64,000 nt of DNA from Rhizobium sp. LC145 (GCF_001005825.1 NZ_LBHV01000005.1:186001-250000); one strand, 5' to 3'; shown: positions 44,238 to 53,536, counted from the stretch's first letter. Made by a program: numbers and translations. Notes: generated by a model from the sequence alone, not told the origin.

Positions 44238-46738
44238 GACGAAATATCCTCCTCGGTTGATGGGAAAGCGGATACCGGCCCATCATCGTTGGCGGGTGAC
44301 TGGCCGACGACATTGGTGAGATCGGGAATGAGATCGGCAGCCCATCTGAGGCCATTGGCCTCAAGCCAGGCTTCGAGGAAATGCGGCCGCGCGCCGTCAC
44401 GCAGCAGTTCGTCGATCAGCGAGTGGGCGGCCTTGTTGGACGCGGCGCACAGCGTCAGGGCAATGTAGCCGAGGCCGAGCTCGAACAGGCGGTTGCCGCG
44501 CCGGGACTGGCAGTAATAGTCCCGCTTCGGCACGGCGCGGGCGACGATCTCGATCTGCCGGTCGTTAAGGCCGAACTGGCGGTAGACCGCGGCGATCTGC
44601 GGTTCGATGGCGCGTTCATTGGCCAGGAAGATGCGCGTCGGGCAGCTTTCGACGATAACCGGAGCAATCGGTGAGGCTTCAATGTCGGTTAGCGACTGCG
44701 AAGAAAAGGCGACGGAGACGTTTTTCTTGCGCAGCGTTTTCAGCCATTCCTTGATCTTGGCCGCAAACCCACCGTTATCCAGCGCCCGCCAGCCTTCATC
44801 GATGATGAGCAGCGAAGGCCGGCCGTCAAAGCGGGATTCGATGCGATGGAAAAGATAGGAGAGCACGGCCGACGCCGCCGCCGTGCCAATCAGCCCTTCC
44901 GTCTCGAAGGCCTGAACAGATGCCTCGCCGATCCATTCCATTTCAGCGTCGATCAGCCGGCCATAGGGGCCGCCGATACAATATGGGCGGAGCGCCTGCT
45001 TCAGCGCCGACGATTGCAGCAACACGGTCAGGCCGGTGATGGTACGTTCCACAACGGGCGCGGACGCGAGCGATGTGAGCGCCGTCCACAGATGTTCCTT
45101 GACATCCGGGGTGATCGTCACGCCTTCGCGGACGAGGATATCCACCAGCCAATCGGCCGCCCAAGCGCGTTCTGGCGTCTCGTGAATACCGGCGAGCGGC
45201 TGGAGCGACACGGTATTGAGGAGCTCCGCGTCGTCCGAAACCGAGCCGCCAAGGTCCTGCCAATCACCGCCCATGGCCAGTGTGGCGGCACGGATTGAAC
45301 CGCCGAAGTCGAAGGCGAATACCTGACTTCTTTCATAGCGCCGGAACTGTAGAGCCATCAGCGCGAGCAGGACGGATTTGCCGGCACCGGTCGGACCAAC
45401 CACCATCGTATGACCGACATCGCCGACATGCAGCGAAAAGCGGAACGGCGTCGCTCCTTCGGTTTTCGCATAAAACAGTGGCGGCGCGTCGAGGTGTTCG
45501 TCCTTGCCCGGTCCGGCCCAGACAGCCGAGAGTGGCATCATATGCGCAAGGTTCAGCGTCGAGATCGGCGGCTGGCGCACGTTCGCATAGACATGGCCCG
45601 GAATGCTGCCCATCCACGCCTCGATGGCGTTCACAGTTTCCACGATGCAGGTGAAGTCATGCGATTGGATGACCTTTTCCGCGAGGCGGATTTTCTCGTC
45701 TGCAATGCGCGGGTCGGCGTCCCAGACCGTGACGGTCGCGGTCACATAGGCCTCACCGATCCGATCCGAACCGAGATCCTGAAGGGCGGCATCGGCATCG
45801 GCCGCCTTGTTGGCGGCATCGGAATCCAGGAGAACGGATTGCTCGTTGGTCAGCACTTCCTTGAGGATGGTGGCAATCGACTTCCGCTTGGCGAACCACT
45901 GTCGCCTGATTTTCGTCACCAGACGGGTGGCGTCGGTCTTGTCGAGCATGATTGCGCGTGTCGACCAGCGATACACAAAGGCCAATCGATTGAGATCATC
46001 GAGGATGCCGGGGAATGTAGCGGTCGGGAAACCGATCACCGTCAGCGTGCGCAGGTGGAAATCACCAAGACGTGGCTCCAGCCCGCCGGTTAGCGGCTGA
46101 TCGGCGAGCAACGCATCGAGATGCATCGGTGTTTCCGGCACCCGAACGCGATGACGCTTGGCCGAAATGGTGGAATGCAGATAGGTCAGCGTTTCCGCAT
46201 CGTCGAGCCAACCGGCTTCCGGCACGAAACCTTCTATCAGTTGCAATACCCTATCCGTGCGATCGACAAAGCTCTTCAGCAATTCACGTGGGTCGACGCC
46301 GGACCGCTCACGGCCCTCGTAAAGCCAGCCTTCCATGCGGGCGGATTCCTCGGCCGGCGGCAGCCAGACAAAGGTGAGGAAATAACTGCTCTCGTACAGC
46401 GAACCGCCATCCTCGAACTGCTCGCGGCGCTCAATGTCGAGAAGTGCGGAACCACTGTCCGCGAACAGGCTTTCCGGGTATTCCGTGGCGGGATTGCGCT
46501 GTGCTTCGACGAAGATCGCCCAGCCGGAACCGAGACGCCGCAGCGCACCGTTGAGCCGTGCCGCAGTGCCGACCAGTTCGGACGGCGTCGCGCTATCGAG
46601 ATCGGGACCACGAAAACGCGCGGACCGCTGGAAGCTGCCGTCCTTGTTGAGCACAATGCCCTGTGCGATGAGCGCCGCCCACGGCAGGAAGTCGGCAAGA
46701 CTGGCGTTCTTCTTACGATATTCAGCGAGGTTCAACAT
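44234..46738 (-). CDS. trbE: Conjugal transfer ATPase TrbE (VirB4 type)
   Basis: An 834-residue VirB4-family ATPase that powers pilus assembly and transfer. Walker A is VVGPTGAGKSVLLALMALQF; Walker B is SLLIIDEGWRAL. The N-terminal start MLNLAEYRKK at 46738 lies 8 bases after trbD. Length is normal for the family. Confidence 0.96.
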   Translation of the reverse strand: MLNLAEYRKKNASLADFLPWAALIAQGIVLNKDGSFQRSARFRGPDLDSATPSELVGTAARLNGALRRLGSGWAIFVEAQRNPATEYPESLFADSGSALLDIERREQFEDGGSLYESSYFLTFVWLPPAEESARMEGWLYEGRERSGVDPRELLKSFVDRTDRVLQLIEGFVPEAGWLDDAETLTYLHSTISAKRHRVRVPETPMHLDALLADQPLTGGLEPRLGDFHLRTLTVIGFPTATFPGILDDLNRLAFVYRWSTRAIMLDKTDATRLVTKIRRQWFAKRKSIATILKEVLTNEQSVLLDSDAANKAADADAALQDLGSDRIGEAYVTATVTVWDADPRIADEKIRLAEKVIQSHDFTCIVETVNAIEAWMGSIPGHVYANVRQPPISTLNLAHMMPLSAVWAGPGKDEHLDAPPLFYAKTEGATPFRFSLHVGDVGHTMVVGPTGAGKSVLLALMALQFRRYERSQVFAFDFGGSIRAATLAMGGDWQDLGGSVSDDAELLNTVSLQPLAGIHETPERAWAADWLVDILVREGVTITPDVKEHLWTALTSLASAPVVERTITGLTVLLQSSALKQALRPYCIGGPYGRLIDAEMEWIGEASVQAFETEGLIGTAAASAVLSYLFHRIESRFDGRPSLLIIDEGWRALDNGGFAAKIKEWLKTLRKKNVSVAFSSQSLTDIEASPIAPVIVESCPTRIFLANERAIEPQIAAVYRQFGLNDRQIEIVARAVPKRDYYCQSRRGNRLFELGLGYIALTLCAASNKAAHSLIDELLRDGARPHFLEAWLEANGLRWAADLIPDLTNVVGQSPANDDGPVSAFPSTEEDISS

Positions 46739-46746
46739 GGCTGGCC

Positions 46747-47025
46747 TCACACGCGGAGATAGGTCGGATAACGAAGGTGACGTCGGCCGACATCGACGAA
46801 TTGCGCGTCACGCCGTGCGGCCCAGACCGCAGCCAGGTGGCCGATCATCCAAATCACCAGGCCGGCGAGCCAAAGGCGCAGACCAAGGCCGATTGCACCC
46901 GCCAGCGTGCCGTTGGCGATTGCCACGGCGCGCGGCGCGCCGCCGAGCAGGATGTGTTCAGTCAGTGCCCGGTGGACCGGCGCGAGGAAGCCGCGGGCCT
47001 CTTCCTGTTCGATTGGAAACCTCAT
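46747..47025 (-). CDS. trbD: Conjugal transfer protein TrbD (VirB3 type)
   Basis: A 92-residue membrane protein (MRFPIEQEEARGFLAPVHRALTEHILLGG) with a hydrophobic segment around LWLAGLVIWMIGHLAAVWAA, the VirB3-like partner of TrbE. The ATG at 47025 overlaps the trbC stop (ATGA). A frame to 47247 contains antiphase trbC sequence and is not used. Confidence 0.92.
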   Translation of the reverse strand: MRFPIEQEEARGFLAPVHRALTEHILLGGAPRAVAIANGTLAGAIGLGLRLWLAGLVIWMIGHLAAVWAARRDAQFVDVGRRHLRYPTYLRV

Positions 47026-47399
47026 GCGATCAGCGCTCCACCGCCAAAGGAGAAGAAGGACAGGAAGAAGCTCGATGCAGCGAAGGCGATGGACAGGCCG
47101 AAGACGATTTGAATCAGACGTCGGAAGCCGCCCGACGTATCGCCGAAAGCCAGTGCCAAACCGGTCGAGATAATGATGATAACGGCGATGATCTTGGCGA
47201 CCGGACCTTCGACGCTTTCCAAGATCTGTTCCAGCGGCTCCTCCCACGGCATGGAGGAGCCGGAGGCGCGTGCCGGCGCGGCCGCCGCCATCAGCATGAT
47301 GGTCGTGAGCGCCGTCGAACCGGCGAGACGGGCGCGGACGCTACGCAAAACTGAGGATGCCCGCGAAACGGGCAAGACAGGCGGTACATGCACAGTCAC
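47022..47399 (-). CDS. trbC: Pilin subunit precursor TrbC (VirB2 type)
   Basis: A 125-residue pro-pilin with a long basic leader, a signal segment (TTIMLMAAAAPARAS) and two hydrophobic spans (IIAVIIIISTGLALAFG; IVFGLSIAFAASSFFLSFFSFG). The start is GTG at 47399, overlapping the trbB stop as GTGA; no ATG is available without cutting off the leader. TrbC is normally processed and made into the conjugative pilus. Confidence 0.88.
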   Translation of the reverse strand: MTVHVPPVLPVSRASSVLRSVRARLAGSTALTTIMLMAAAAPARASGSSMPWEEPLEQILESVEGPVAKIIAVIIIISTGLALAFGDTSGGFRRLIQIVFGLSIAFAASSFFLSFFSFGGGALIA

Positions 47400-48400
47400 G
47401 ACTGGTCTCCTTTCGAGAGCGGTGGCGTATGGGAGGGGAGTTGCGCGTTCAGGGTTCGGTAATCGCCGGTGGCCGGATCCAGTCCATCGACCAGGGCGAT
47501 CTCTGCAAGCCGACGGGCAGAGCCGCGGCCGGAGAGCACGGCAATGATGTCGATCGTGTCGGCGATCAGCGCGCGGGGAACGGTGGTGACGGCTTCCTGC
47601 ACAAGTTGCTCCAGCCGCCGCAGTGCGCCGATAGCCGAATTGGCATGGATGGTGCCGATGCCGCCGGGATGTCCCGTGCCCCAGGCCTTCAGGAGATCGA
47701 GGGCTTCCGCCCCGCGCACCTCGCCAATTGGAATGCGATCTGGGCGCAGGCGTAGCGACGACTTGACCAGGTCTGAAAGAGAAGCAACACCATCCTTGGT
47801 CCGCATGGCGACCAGGTTGGGTGCCGCGCATTGCAACTCACGCGTATCCTCGATCAGAACCACGCGATCGGAGGTCTTTGCCACCTCGGCGAGCAGCGCG
47901 TTCGTCAGCGTCGTCTTGCCGGTGGATGTGCCGCCGGCGATCAGGATATTCTTTCGTCTCTCGACGGCGACCTGCAGCACGTCGGCTTGCGCCTGCACCA
48001 TGATGCCGGCGGCGACATAGTCGGAAAGGTTGAAGACAGCCGCCGCCGGCTTGCGGATCGCGAAGGCTGGGGCTCCGACGACGGGGGGCAACAGGCCCTC
48101 AAACCGTTCGCCGGTTTCGGGGAGTTCGGCAGAGACGCGTGGATTGCCCGAATGGATTTCAGCACCGACGTGATGAGCGACCAACCGCACGATGCGTTCG
48201 CCATCGGCGGGCAGCAGCATATCGCCCGTGTCGGCGAGACCTTCCTTTAGCCGGTCGACCCACAACCGGCCGTCCGGGTTCAGCATGATTTCAACGATGG
48301 CGGGGTCTTCGAGGTGGCGCGCAATCGCTGGCCCCAAGGCCGTCCGCAGCATCCGCGTCCCGCGTGAGATGGCGTCCCGATTGTAAGCGTGTGCAGGCAT
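47396..48400 (-). CDS. trbB: Conjugal transfer ATPase TrbB (VirB11 type)
   Basis: A 334-residue VirB11-family hexameric ATPase: Walker [16 protein letters not shown], Asp/His boxes [18 protein letters not shown] and [16 protein letters not shown], and [19 protein letters not shown]. First gene of trbBCDEJKLFGI. GGGGAC lies 5 bases before the ATG at 48400 and is buried in the 3' arm of a hairpin (48404-48450); an in-frame ATG at 48421 lies inside that hairpin. In relatives this gene directly follows the RHH/copG-like gene, but here that gene is 13.4 kb away. Confidence 0.96.
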   Translation of the reverse strand: MPAHAYNRDAISRGTRMLRTALGPAIARHLEDPAIVEIMLNPDGRLWVDRLKEGLADTGDMLLPADGERIVRLVAHHVGAEIHSGNPRVSAELPETGERFEGLLPPVVGAPAFAIRKPAAAVFNLSDYVAAGIMVQAQADVLQVAVERRKNILIAGGTSTGKTTLTNALLAEVAKTSDRVVLIEDTRELQCAAPNLVAMRTKDGVASLSDLVKSSLRLRPDRIPIGEVRGAEALDLLKAWGTGHPGGIGTIHANSAIGALRRLEQLVQEAVTTVPRALIADTIDIIAVLSGRGSARRLAEIALVDGLDPATGDYRTLNAQLPSHTPPLSKGDQS

Positions 48401-48403
48401 TTG

Positions 48404-48450
48404 GTCCCCGTTTCCGGCCATCCGGGAAAGGTTCGGATGGCAACGGGGAC
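48404..48450 (-). promoter_or_regulatory. Hairpin enclosing the trbB ribosome-binding site
   Basis: Outer arms GTCCCCGTT (48404-48412) and AACGGGGAC (48442-48450) are perfect complements; inner arms CCATCCG (48418-48424) and CGGATGG (48434-48440) are also perfect, with a 5/1 internal loop and a 9-base end loop. In the minus-strand RNA the Shine-Dalgarno GGGGAC is part of the closing stem, 3 bases from the ATG. It could limit trb translation or be a protein-binding site. Confidence 0.7.
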
Positions 48451-48487
48451 AATCAAGAAAGGCACATTTAGCCCGGCGGCAACAGGA

Positions 48488-48556
48488 TTATTTCAGGTTT
48501 CGTAGGCGGTCGTGGAGGAGCGAAAAAATACTTGAGATATGCGGGGCTGCGGCCAT
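48488..48556 (-). CDS. Possible 22-aa leader peptide before trbB
   Basis: A tiny frame starting MAAAPHISSIFSLLHD, with GAAGGGAG about 9 bases before the ATG, ending 38 bases before the trbB hairpin. It could be a leader that affects folding of that hairpin. It may also be chance; no homolog can be judged from here. The rest of 48451-48654 is non-coding. Confidence 0.2.
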   Translation of the reverse strand: MAAAPHISSIFSLLHDRLRNLK

Positions 48557-48618
48557 GCTGTTCGCTCCCTTCGGCTCGCAAGCCTTGGGAATCGACTCTA
48601 CGCTCCCTCATGTGCGGA

Positions 48619-48643
48619 CGAAGCTAAGACGCGGTCATCACCA
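48619..48643 (+). repeat. 25-base imperfect direct repeat, copy 1
   Basis: Matches 53625-53649 at 22 of 25 positions (shared CGAAGCTAAGA, GCG and CATCACCA). The two copies flank the kaiC-HWE-regulator, membrane-protein and araC segment in the same orientation. It could be an integration scar or remains of a duplicated gene end; a chance match is not excluded. Confidence 0.35.
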
Positions 48644-48654
48644 CTGGCCTTAGA

Positions 48655-49041
48655 CTATTCTAGTCCTGAGCTCAGATGCCTCTTGAGCACTCCAAGCGCA
48701 CTGGCAAGCTCCTCAAGGCAAACGGGCTTTTCAATTGTGCCGATCACCAATCCCGGATGCTCGGCGGCGACCTCGACCTGGCCCGTGACAAAAATACCAG
48801 GAATGCCACGCTCCTGCAGCCAGGCCGCGGCGTTAGGGCCTGTGCGCCCATCAGCAAGGTCGATATCGATCAGCGCACCATCGATCTCGGATATGTCGAG
48901 GTTAGAGGTCAACTCGGCAAAGCTTGCGGCCGAGCCTGCAAAAATATGCCCCAGATCCTCGATCAGGGCTTCGACGTGGAACACGATAAGGGGGTTATCC
49001 TCGAGGTAGAAGATTCGGAGCGATGTACAGATCGAATTCAT
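48655..49041 (-). CDS. Single-domain response regulator
   Basis: A 128-residue stand-alone receiver. Acidic pair in FYLEDNPL, phospho-Asp in GALIDIDLADG, switch Thr in GIFVTGQ, Lys in TIEKPV: all present. It has no output domain. It comes 19 bases after the HWE kinase gene (a GTG start at 49053 is also possible) and is surely its partner. Stand-alone receivers of this type often act as phosphate sinks or by protein contact. Confidence 0.9.
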   Translation of the reverse strand: MNSICTSLRIFYLEDNPLIVFHVEALIEDLGHIFAGSAASFAELTSNLDISEIDGALIDIDLADGRTGPNAAAWLQERGIPGIFVTGQVEVAAEHPGLVIGTIEKPVCLEELASALGVLKRHLSSGLE

Positions 49042-49060
49042 TGATGCAAACACCTTACCA

Positions 49061-50089
49061 TCATCGGAATCGGGAAAATGATCCCGTCGCTATGCAGCGC
49101 AGTCCTTCGGAATTGAAGATGATCTGGGGAGGAGAACCAAACAGTCCTCGAAGAGCCGACCGTACATACAGCGTCCCGTAGCCGGGCTTCGACGGCTGCG
49201 CCACCGGCGGCCCTCCACTTTCAATCCATCTCATCGTCAAGACAGGTTCGCTGTCCGTGAGCAACTCCCAGTCCAGATGTACCTGACCTTGCGGGCGTGA
49301 TAACGCGCCATATTTGAGGGCATTCGTGGCAAGTTCGTGCAGACAAAGGGCAATTGTTGTGCCGGCATCCCGCCCTACGTGGACCGAAGATCCCTTTGCT
49401 ATGATGCGATCCTTGCCGCCGCTGCGATAAGGCAAGCACGTCCGCTCGATGATGTCCGCAAGGTCGACCGTTTCGCCGCCAGCATCGAAGACGGCGGAGT
49501 GGACGTTCGACAGCGCTGTGAGGCGACCTGAAAAGTCGTCCGCGAGCTGGTCGACTGAAGTCACGTTACGCCGTGTCATCCCGAATATCGCCGTCACGCT
49601 CGCCAGGATATTCTTGACGCGGTGATTGAGTTCGCGGCGCAGCTCGACCTCGCGTTCGATATGGTTTCTCACGTCCCGCTGGCGGAGCCGTGCGAGCAAT
49701 GCCGACTGGACGCCGCTGAGCAGCTCCAGTGCCGCTACGGGACGCTGATAGTAAATCTGGCGTGAGCGCGGCCATGTGGCGCTGAGTTTGGCGCGAATTT
49801 GCGGATGGCGCGCTGTCCGATCGAGAAGAATGATAATCGGCATCTCCGACCAATCCGGTTGATTGGTGAGATGTTCCGCGATGATGTTCAATATGGCGGG
49901 ATTAAGCGCTTCGTGTGTGACGACCAGTATGCCGGGCGCCTCCGTCAGCCTGACGGCAAGCTCGTCCGGACCGGTAGCCTGCCTTACCGCCACTTCATGT
50001 TCGGCGAGCAGCGTCCGCAGGTATTCGGCATCCCTGCGATAGGGTGCCAGGATCAATGCCCAGTCGAGTGAATCGTCACGTCCAGTCAC
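49061..50089 (-). CDS. HWE-family sensor histidine kinase with pseudo-receiver N-terminus
   Basis: A 342-residue soluble kinase. Residues about 10-130 look like a receiver fold that has lost its phospho-Asp (the strand reads GILVVTHEAL). The phospho-His is His156 in RRELNHRVKNILASV; the catalytic domain has LHELATNALKYGALS and RWIESGG, the H and W-x-E residues that name the HWE family. No membrane segment, so the signal is cytoplasmic. The start is GTG after GAGAGGG, 7 bases from the kaiC stop, so it is in one operon with the KaiC-like ATPase and the receiver, and probably reads the state of KaiC. Confidence 0.9.
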   Translation of the reverse strand: MTGRDDSLDWALILAPYRRDAEYLRTLLAEHEVAVRQATGPDELAVRLTEAPGILVVTHEALNPAILNIIAEHLTNQPDWSEMPIIILLDRTARHPQIRAKLSATWPRSRQIYYQRPVAALELLSGVQSALLARLRQRDVRNHIEREVELRRELNHRVKNILASVTAIFGMTRRNVTSVDQLADDFSGRLTALSNVHSAVFDAGGETVDLADIIERTCLPYRSGGKDRIIAKGSSVHVGRDAGTTIALCLHELATNALKYGALSRPQGQVHLDWELLTDSEPVLTMRWIESGGPPVAQPSKPGYGTLYVRSALRGLFGSPPQIIFNSEGLRCIATGSFSRFR

Positions 50090-50096
50090 GTCCCTC

Positions 50097-51536
50097 TCAC
50101 GACTCCGGTAGAGGATTGTAAGGCACCACGGTCACGCCGGAACTTTGGATGAAGAGTTCGCGCACGTCGAGATCGTGCGGACCATGCCGCTTCTTCACCA
50201 CCGTGATATTGCGCCTCAGGCGATCTCCATGCTCGGTGATGCGCAGCAGGAGCACGGTATCGCCTAGGAAACTCACATCGACATCAATACCCACATCCTG
50301 GCCGAGCAGGCCATGCTGCGCCACAATCAGCATCGTCAGCACGCCGGCCCGGGCCAGATATTTGAGCAGCGACTGGATGTCGCGCACTGCCTTCTCGCGA
50401 TGCGGCAGCGAGTTGAGGTAGCCAGTGAAGCTGTCGATCACGACCACCCGCACCTTGTTGTTGTTCACAGCCTGCTGCACGATCTGGCCAAACTCGCCGG
50501 GAGAAATCTCGTTGGGGTTGAAGTCGCGTATGATAAGCTGACCGCTGTCATAGAACTGACGTAGATCCATGCCGAGACCTTCGGAGCGTCGAAAGAACGT
50601 TTCGAGTCTCTCCTCGAACAGGAACAAGGCAACGCTTTCTCCCCGCTTCAGCGCTGCGGTCGCATAAAGCGACGCCATGGTCGACTTGCCCGTGCCCGCC
50701 TGCCCGATTACGAGGGTTGTCGTTCCCGACTCCTGACCACCGCCAAACATCACGTCGAGTTCGTCGACGCCTGATTTAATCAGCTGCGGCTTGACAGTTT
50801 CTGCGGCAGCACCCGGCACGATCCGCGGAAACACGACAACACCTTCGCCTTCACGAATTGCCATGTCGTGAAAGCCGTCGGCTACGGGCACGCCGCGCAT
50901 CTTACTCACATCGATGCGGCGGCGGACCGAGCCATATTCCTCGAGCGACTTGTCCAAGCAAATTACGCCATGGGCGATACCCTCAACTTCCTCGCCTGAA
51001 TTTTGGGCGTCACGAATTTTCGTGTCGAGGAGCAGCGCCACGACGTTTCGCTTGGCAAGAAACGCCTTGAAGGCGATCAGCTCGCGACGAAAACGCGGCG
51101 TGTCGCCGGTGATAAGCCGGATTTCGAGTAGGGAGTCATAGACGAGGCGTCTCGGCTTATGCTCCTCGATCGCCGACTCGATGGCTTTCCGCGTCTCGTC
51201 CAGCCGAAGTTCGGCGGTTTGAAAGATCGTCTGGTCGGCAGCACCGTTGACCGCATCCGAAGCCGAAAGCTCCTCGACGCGAATGCCGTCTAGCGTCCAG
51301 CCATGTGAAAACGCGATCGCTTCGAGTTCGGCCTTCGTCTGCGATAAGCTGACATAAATGCAGCGCTCGCCTGCGGCCACCCCGGCGCGAAGGAACTGAA
51401 GAGCCGCTGTGGTCTTGCCAGACCCCGGTTCACCTTGAAGAATATAGAGGTTGGAGGCGGGCAAACCGCCCCGAAGAATCTCATCGAGCCCACCGATACC
51501 TGAGCTCACCACTGCCTGCTTCTTGCCCCCTGCCAC
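50097..51536 (-). CDS. kaiC: KaiC-like double-domain ATPase
   Basis: A 479-residue protein with two KaiC domains: first Walker A GEPGSGKTT, second GQAGTGKST. The second domain keeps the catalytic Glu pair (LFLFEERLETFFRR). In the first domain the matching place reads YVSLSQTKAEL, so the pair seems to be lost. At the cyanobacterial Ser431/Thr432 autophosphorylation site it has DVSFLGDT: Ser kept, Thr replaced by Phe. No kaiA or kaiB is nearby. The start is GTG. It heads an operon with a HWE kinase and a receiver. A timing or stress-signalling role is inferred from other non-cyanobacterial KaiC operons. Confidence 0.9.
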   Translation of the reverse strand: MAGGKKQAVVSSGIGGLDEILRGGLPASNLYILQGEPGSGKTTAALQFLRAGVAAGERCIYVSLSQTKAELEAIAFSHGWTLDGIRVEELSASDAVNGAADQTIFQTAELRLDETRKAIESAIEEHKPRRLVYDSLLEIRLITGDTPRFRRELIAFKAFLAKRNVVALLLDTKIRDAQNSGEEVEGIAHGVICLDKSLEEYGSVRRRIDVSKMRGVPVADGFHDMAIREGEGVVVFPRIVPGAAAETVKPQLIKSGVDELDVMFGGGQESGTTTLVIGQAGTGKSTMASLYATAALKRGESVALFLFEERLETFFRRSEGLGMDLRQFYDSGQLIIRDFNPNEISPGEFGQIVQQAVNNNKVRVVVIDSFTGYLNSLPHREKAVRDIQSLLKYLARAGVLTMLIVAQHGLLGQDVGIDVDVSFLGDTVLLLRITEHGDRLRRNITVVKKRHGPHDLDVRELFIQSSGVTVVPYNPLPES

Positions 51537-51810
51537 GTGCGCCTCTCGTTTTGTTGCATCAACTTCAGCAATGAACGCACAGCTTCACAAATTGTGCCAT
51601 TTACGAATTGCACACGGCGATTCCGGCGCAAAAGGCGACCTGCTCGCGGGGGACTGATAACGCTCGCTCCAGCAGACTGGCTGTTACGATGTGTGGCGCT
51701 TCCGACTACTGTCCCAAAGCCCAAAAGGAGTTTCCGAAAGCTGCTGTTCCTGGCACGCGTGGTCGGGGCCTAGTCTGTATAGGACAGCCAATAAAACCAA
51801 CCGCTCCAGA

Positions 51811-52446
51811 TCAGGTGCTGGCGGTTGCAATGACGATCGCAACCGCCAGCGCTATGTCCAGAACACAGCAGAACTCGGCCATCGAACGCGACACGACCTT
51901 ATTCACACGGTGATGGTGGATATCCCATGCGGCATGGGCGAACAGACCAGCAGCCACAAGATAGGCGCCTGCGGCCGTGTTGAGATACAGAGCGATCGCT
52001 GCGATGGCGCCGAACGCGATCATCGCGATGGTCTGAAGAGGCAAGCCAGCGGTTGAGTGATGCGCGCCGCGTATCAGTCCGTAGCCGAGGAATGCCGCGG
52101 CGATCCCCAGAAGAAGCCAAGTCGCATCAATACCGACCAATCCCATTTTTCCGGCCGTGATAACAACGACGGATCCGAAAAAGACCGCCCAGGATGCAGA
52201 CGGCTTCTCGAGTGCGGCGGCGGCAAGGTATACCAAGCCGGAGGCAGCGACGATCGAAGCCAGTTCTCCACCATGCTCCTCGCCAGTGAAGAGATCGAAC
52301 GCGACGAAAACGGCGAACCCGACGCCCACCAATGCTGGCCACCATTGCAGGGAGGCGATGCCAGATGGGATGCTCAACCGGCTATCGACGGTTTCGTCGC
52401 TGCCGGTTCGTGTCGATGGCGTGTGTGTTTTTTCGGTGTGCTTCAT
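51811..52446 (-). CDS. Uncharacterised polytopic membrane protein
   Basis: A 211-residue protein with a polar N-terminus of about 32 residues and six or seven hydrophobic spans. A His-rich loop AHAAWDIHHHRVNKVVSRSMAEF before the last span is its clearest feature and could bind metal. I cannot place it in a family with confidence. It is divergent from the araC-type gene across 121 bases. The 274 bases between it and kaiC hold no gene. Confidence 0.65.
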   Translation of the reverse strand: MKHTEKTHTPSTRTGSDETVDSRLSIPSGIASLQWWPALVGVGFAVFVAFDLFTGEEHGGELASIVAASGLVYLAAAALEKPSASWAVFFGSVVVITAGKMGLVGIDATWLLLGIAAAFLGYGLIRGAHHSTAGLPLQTIAMIAFGAIAAIALYLNTAAGAYLVAAGLFAHAAWDIHHHRVNKVVSRSMAEFCCVLDIALAVAIVIATAST

Positions 52447-52567
52447 CGTCGGTTCCCCCGGATTAGCGATATGATCGTGCGCCGGCTGGTGCCTCTGGCT
52501 ATCCGGTCACCAAAATTAACAGCGAAACAGCGTGGCATGAATGTCAAAAACATGCGAATTTCTGCCA

Positions 52568-53536
52568 ATGCCGCACAAGGTTTTGATCGTCGTCTTCCCC
52601 GGATTTGAACTCCTCGACGCTGCAGGTCCTGCCTCGGCTTTCGGTATTGCTAACCATGTGCTGACTGAACGCGGCGAGCAGCCGTTCTATACTGTTGAGA
52701 TGACTTCGCCGGTCGGAGGGTCGGTGCAGAGTAGTTGCGGGATAGCAGTCGAAACGCGGCCACTTTCGTCGATGCAGCCCGCCAACACGCTTCTGGTCGC
52801 GGGCGCCGAGGCCGAGAGTCTCAAGGCGACGATTTCCGAACCGGCCGTGCGTCGCTGGCTTCCGCAATATGCGCGAACGGCAGAGCGCTTCGGCTCGATC
52901 TGTGCCGGCACATTCATTCTTGCCGCGTTCGGGCTGGTGGATGGGAAGCGGGTGGCAACGCATTGGAAGGCCTGCGGGTCACTCGCCCAGCTTTATCCAT
53001 CGGTTACAGTGGACCGAGACAGCGTCTTTGTGGTGGACGGGACGATATGGACATCCGCAGGCGTAACGACCGGTATCGACATGACGCTGGCCATGATTGG
53101 CCGCGACCTTGATGGTATGATAGCCGGCGAGGTTGCCAAGCGTCTGGTGGTCTATGCGCGTCGTCCTGGCCATCAGGCCCAATTCAGTCCACTTCTCCTG
53201 GCGCAGGCAAAGGCCGACAGCCCGTTTGCCGAACTGATCGCATGGATGCAGACCAATCTGGATCGTCCGCTGGACGTCCCGAGCCTTGCGTCCCGGGCAG
53301 GCCTGAGCGAGCGGAGTTTTTACCGCAAGTTCCTCGCCACGACTGGCGAGACGCCGGCCCGGTTCATTGAATCGGTTCGACTCGATGCAGCCCGTATGCT
53401 GCTGTCACAAGGAACCCCGCTCAAAGCGGTCGCCGCTCAGGTCGGATTGACGCCGCCCGTTCGTTTGACCGCGGCATTTCGGCGCCGGTTCGGCGTAACG
53501 CCGGCGTTGTTCCGTGAGACGCAGGCCGAGATCTGA
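52568..53536 (+). CDS. GlxA-type AraC-family regulator with DJ-1/PfpI domain
   Basis: A 322-residue regulator. Residues 1-180 form a DJ-1/PfpI domain (VLIVVFPGFELLDAAGPASAFG; the elbow SICAGTFILAAFGLVDG with its Cys). Residues about 215-315 form an AraC helix-turn-helix pair (LASRAGLSERSFYRKFLATTGETPARFIESVRLDAARMLL). The second helix region reads GLTPPVRLTAAFRRRFGVTP. ATG at 52568 gives the standard N-terminus; an in-frame ATG at 52541 is possible; neither has a good ribosome site. The target is unknown; a nearby membrane protein or DHFR-like gene is possible. Confidence 0.9.
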   Translation: MPHKVLIVVFPGFELLDAAGPASAFGIANHVLTERGEQPFYTVEMTSPVGGSVQSSCGIAVETRPLSSMQPANTLLVAGAEAESLKATISEPAVRRWLPQYARTAERFGSICAGTFILAAFGLVDGKRVATHWKACGSLAQLYPSVTVDRDSVFVVDGTIWTSAGVTTGIDMTLAMIGRDLDGMIAGEVAKRLVVYARRPGHQAQFSPLLLAQAKADSPFAELIAWMQTNLDRPLDVPSLASRAGLSERSFYRKFLATTGETPARFIESVRLDAARMLLSQGTPLKAVAAQVGLTPPVRLTAAFRRRFGVTPALFRETQAEI

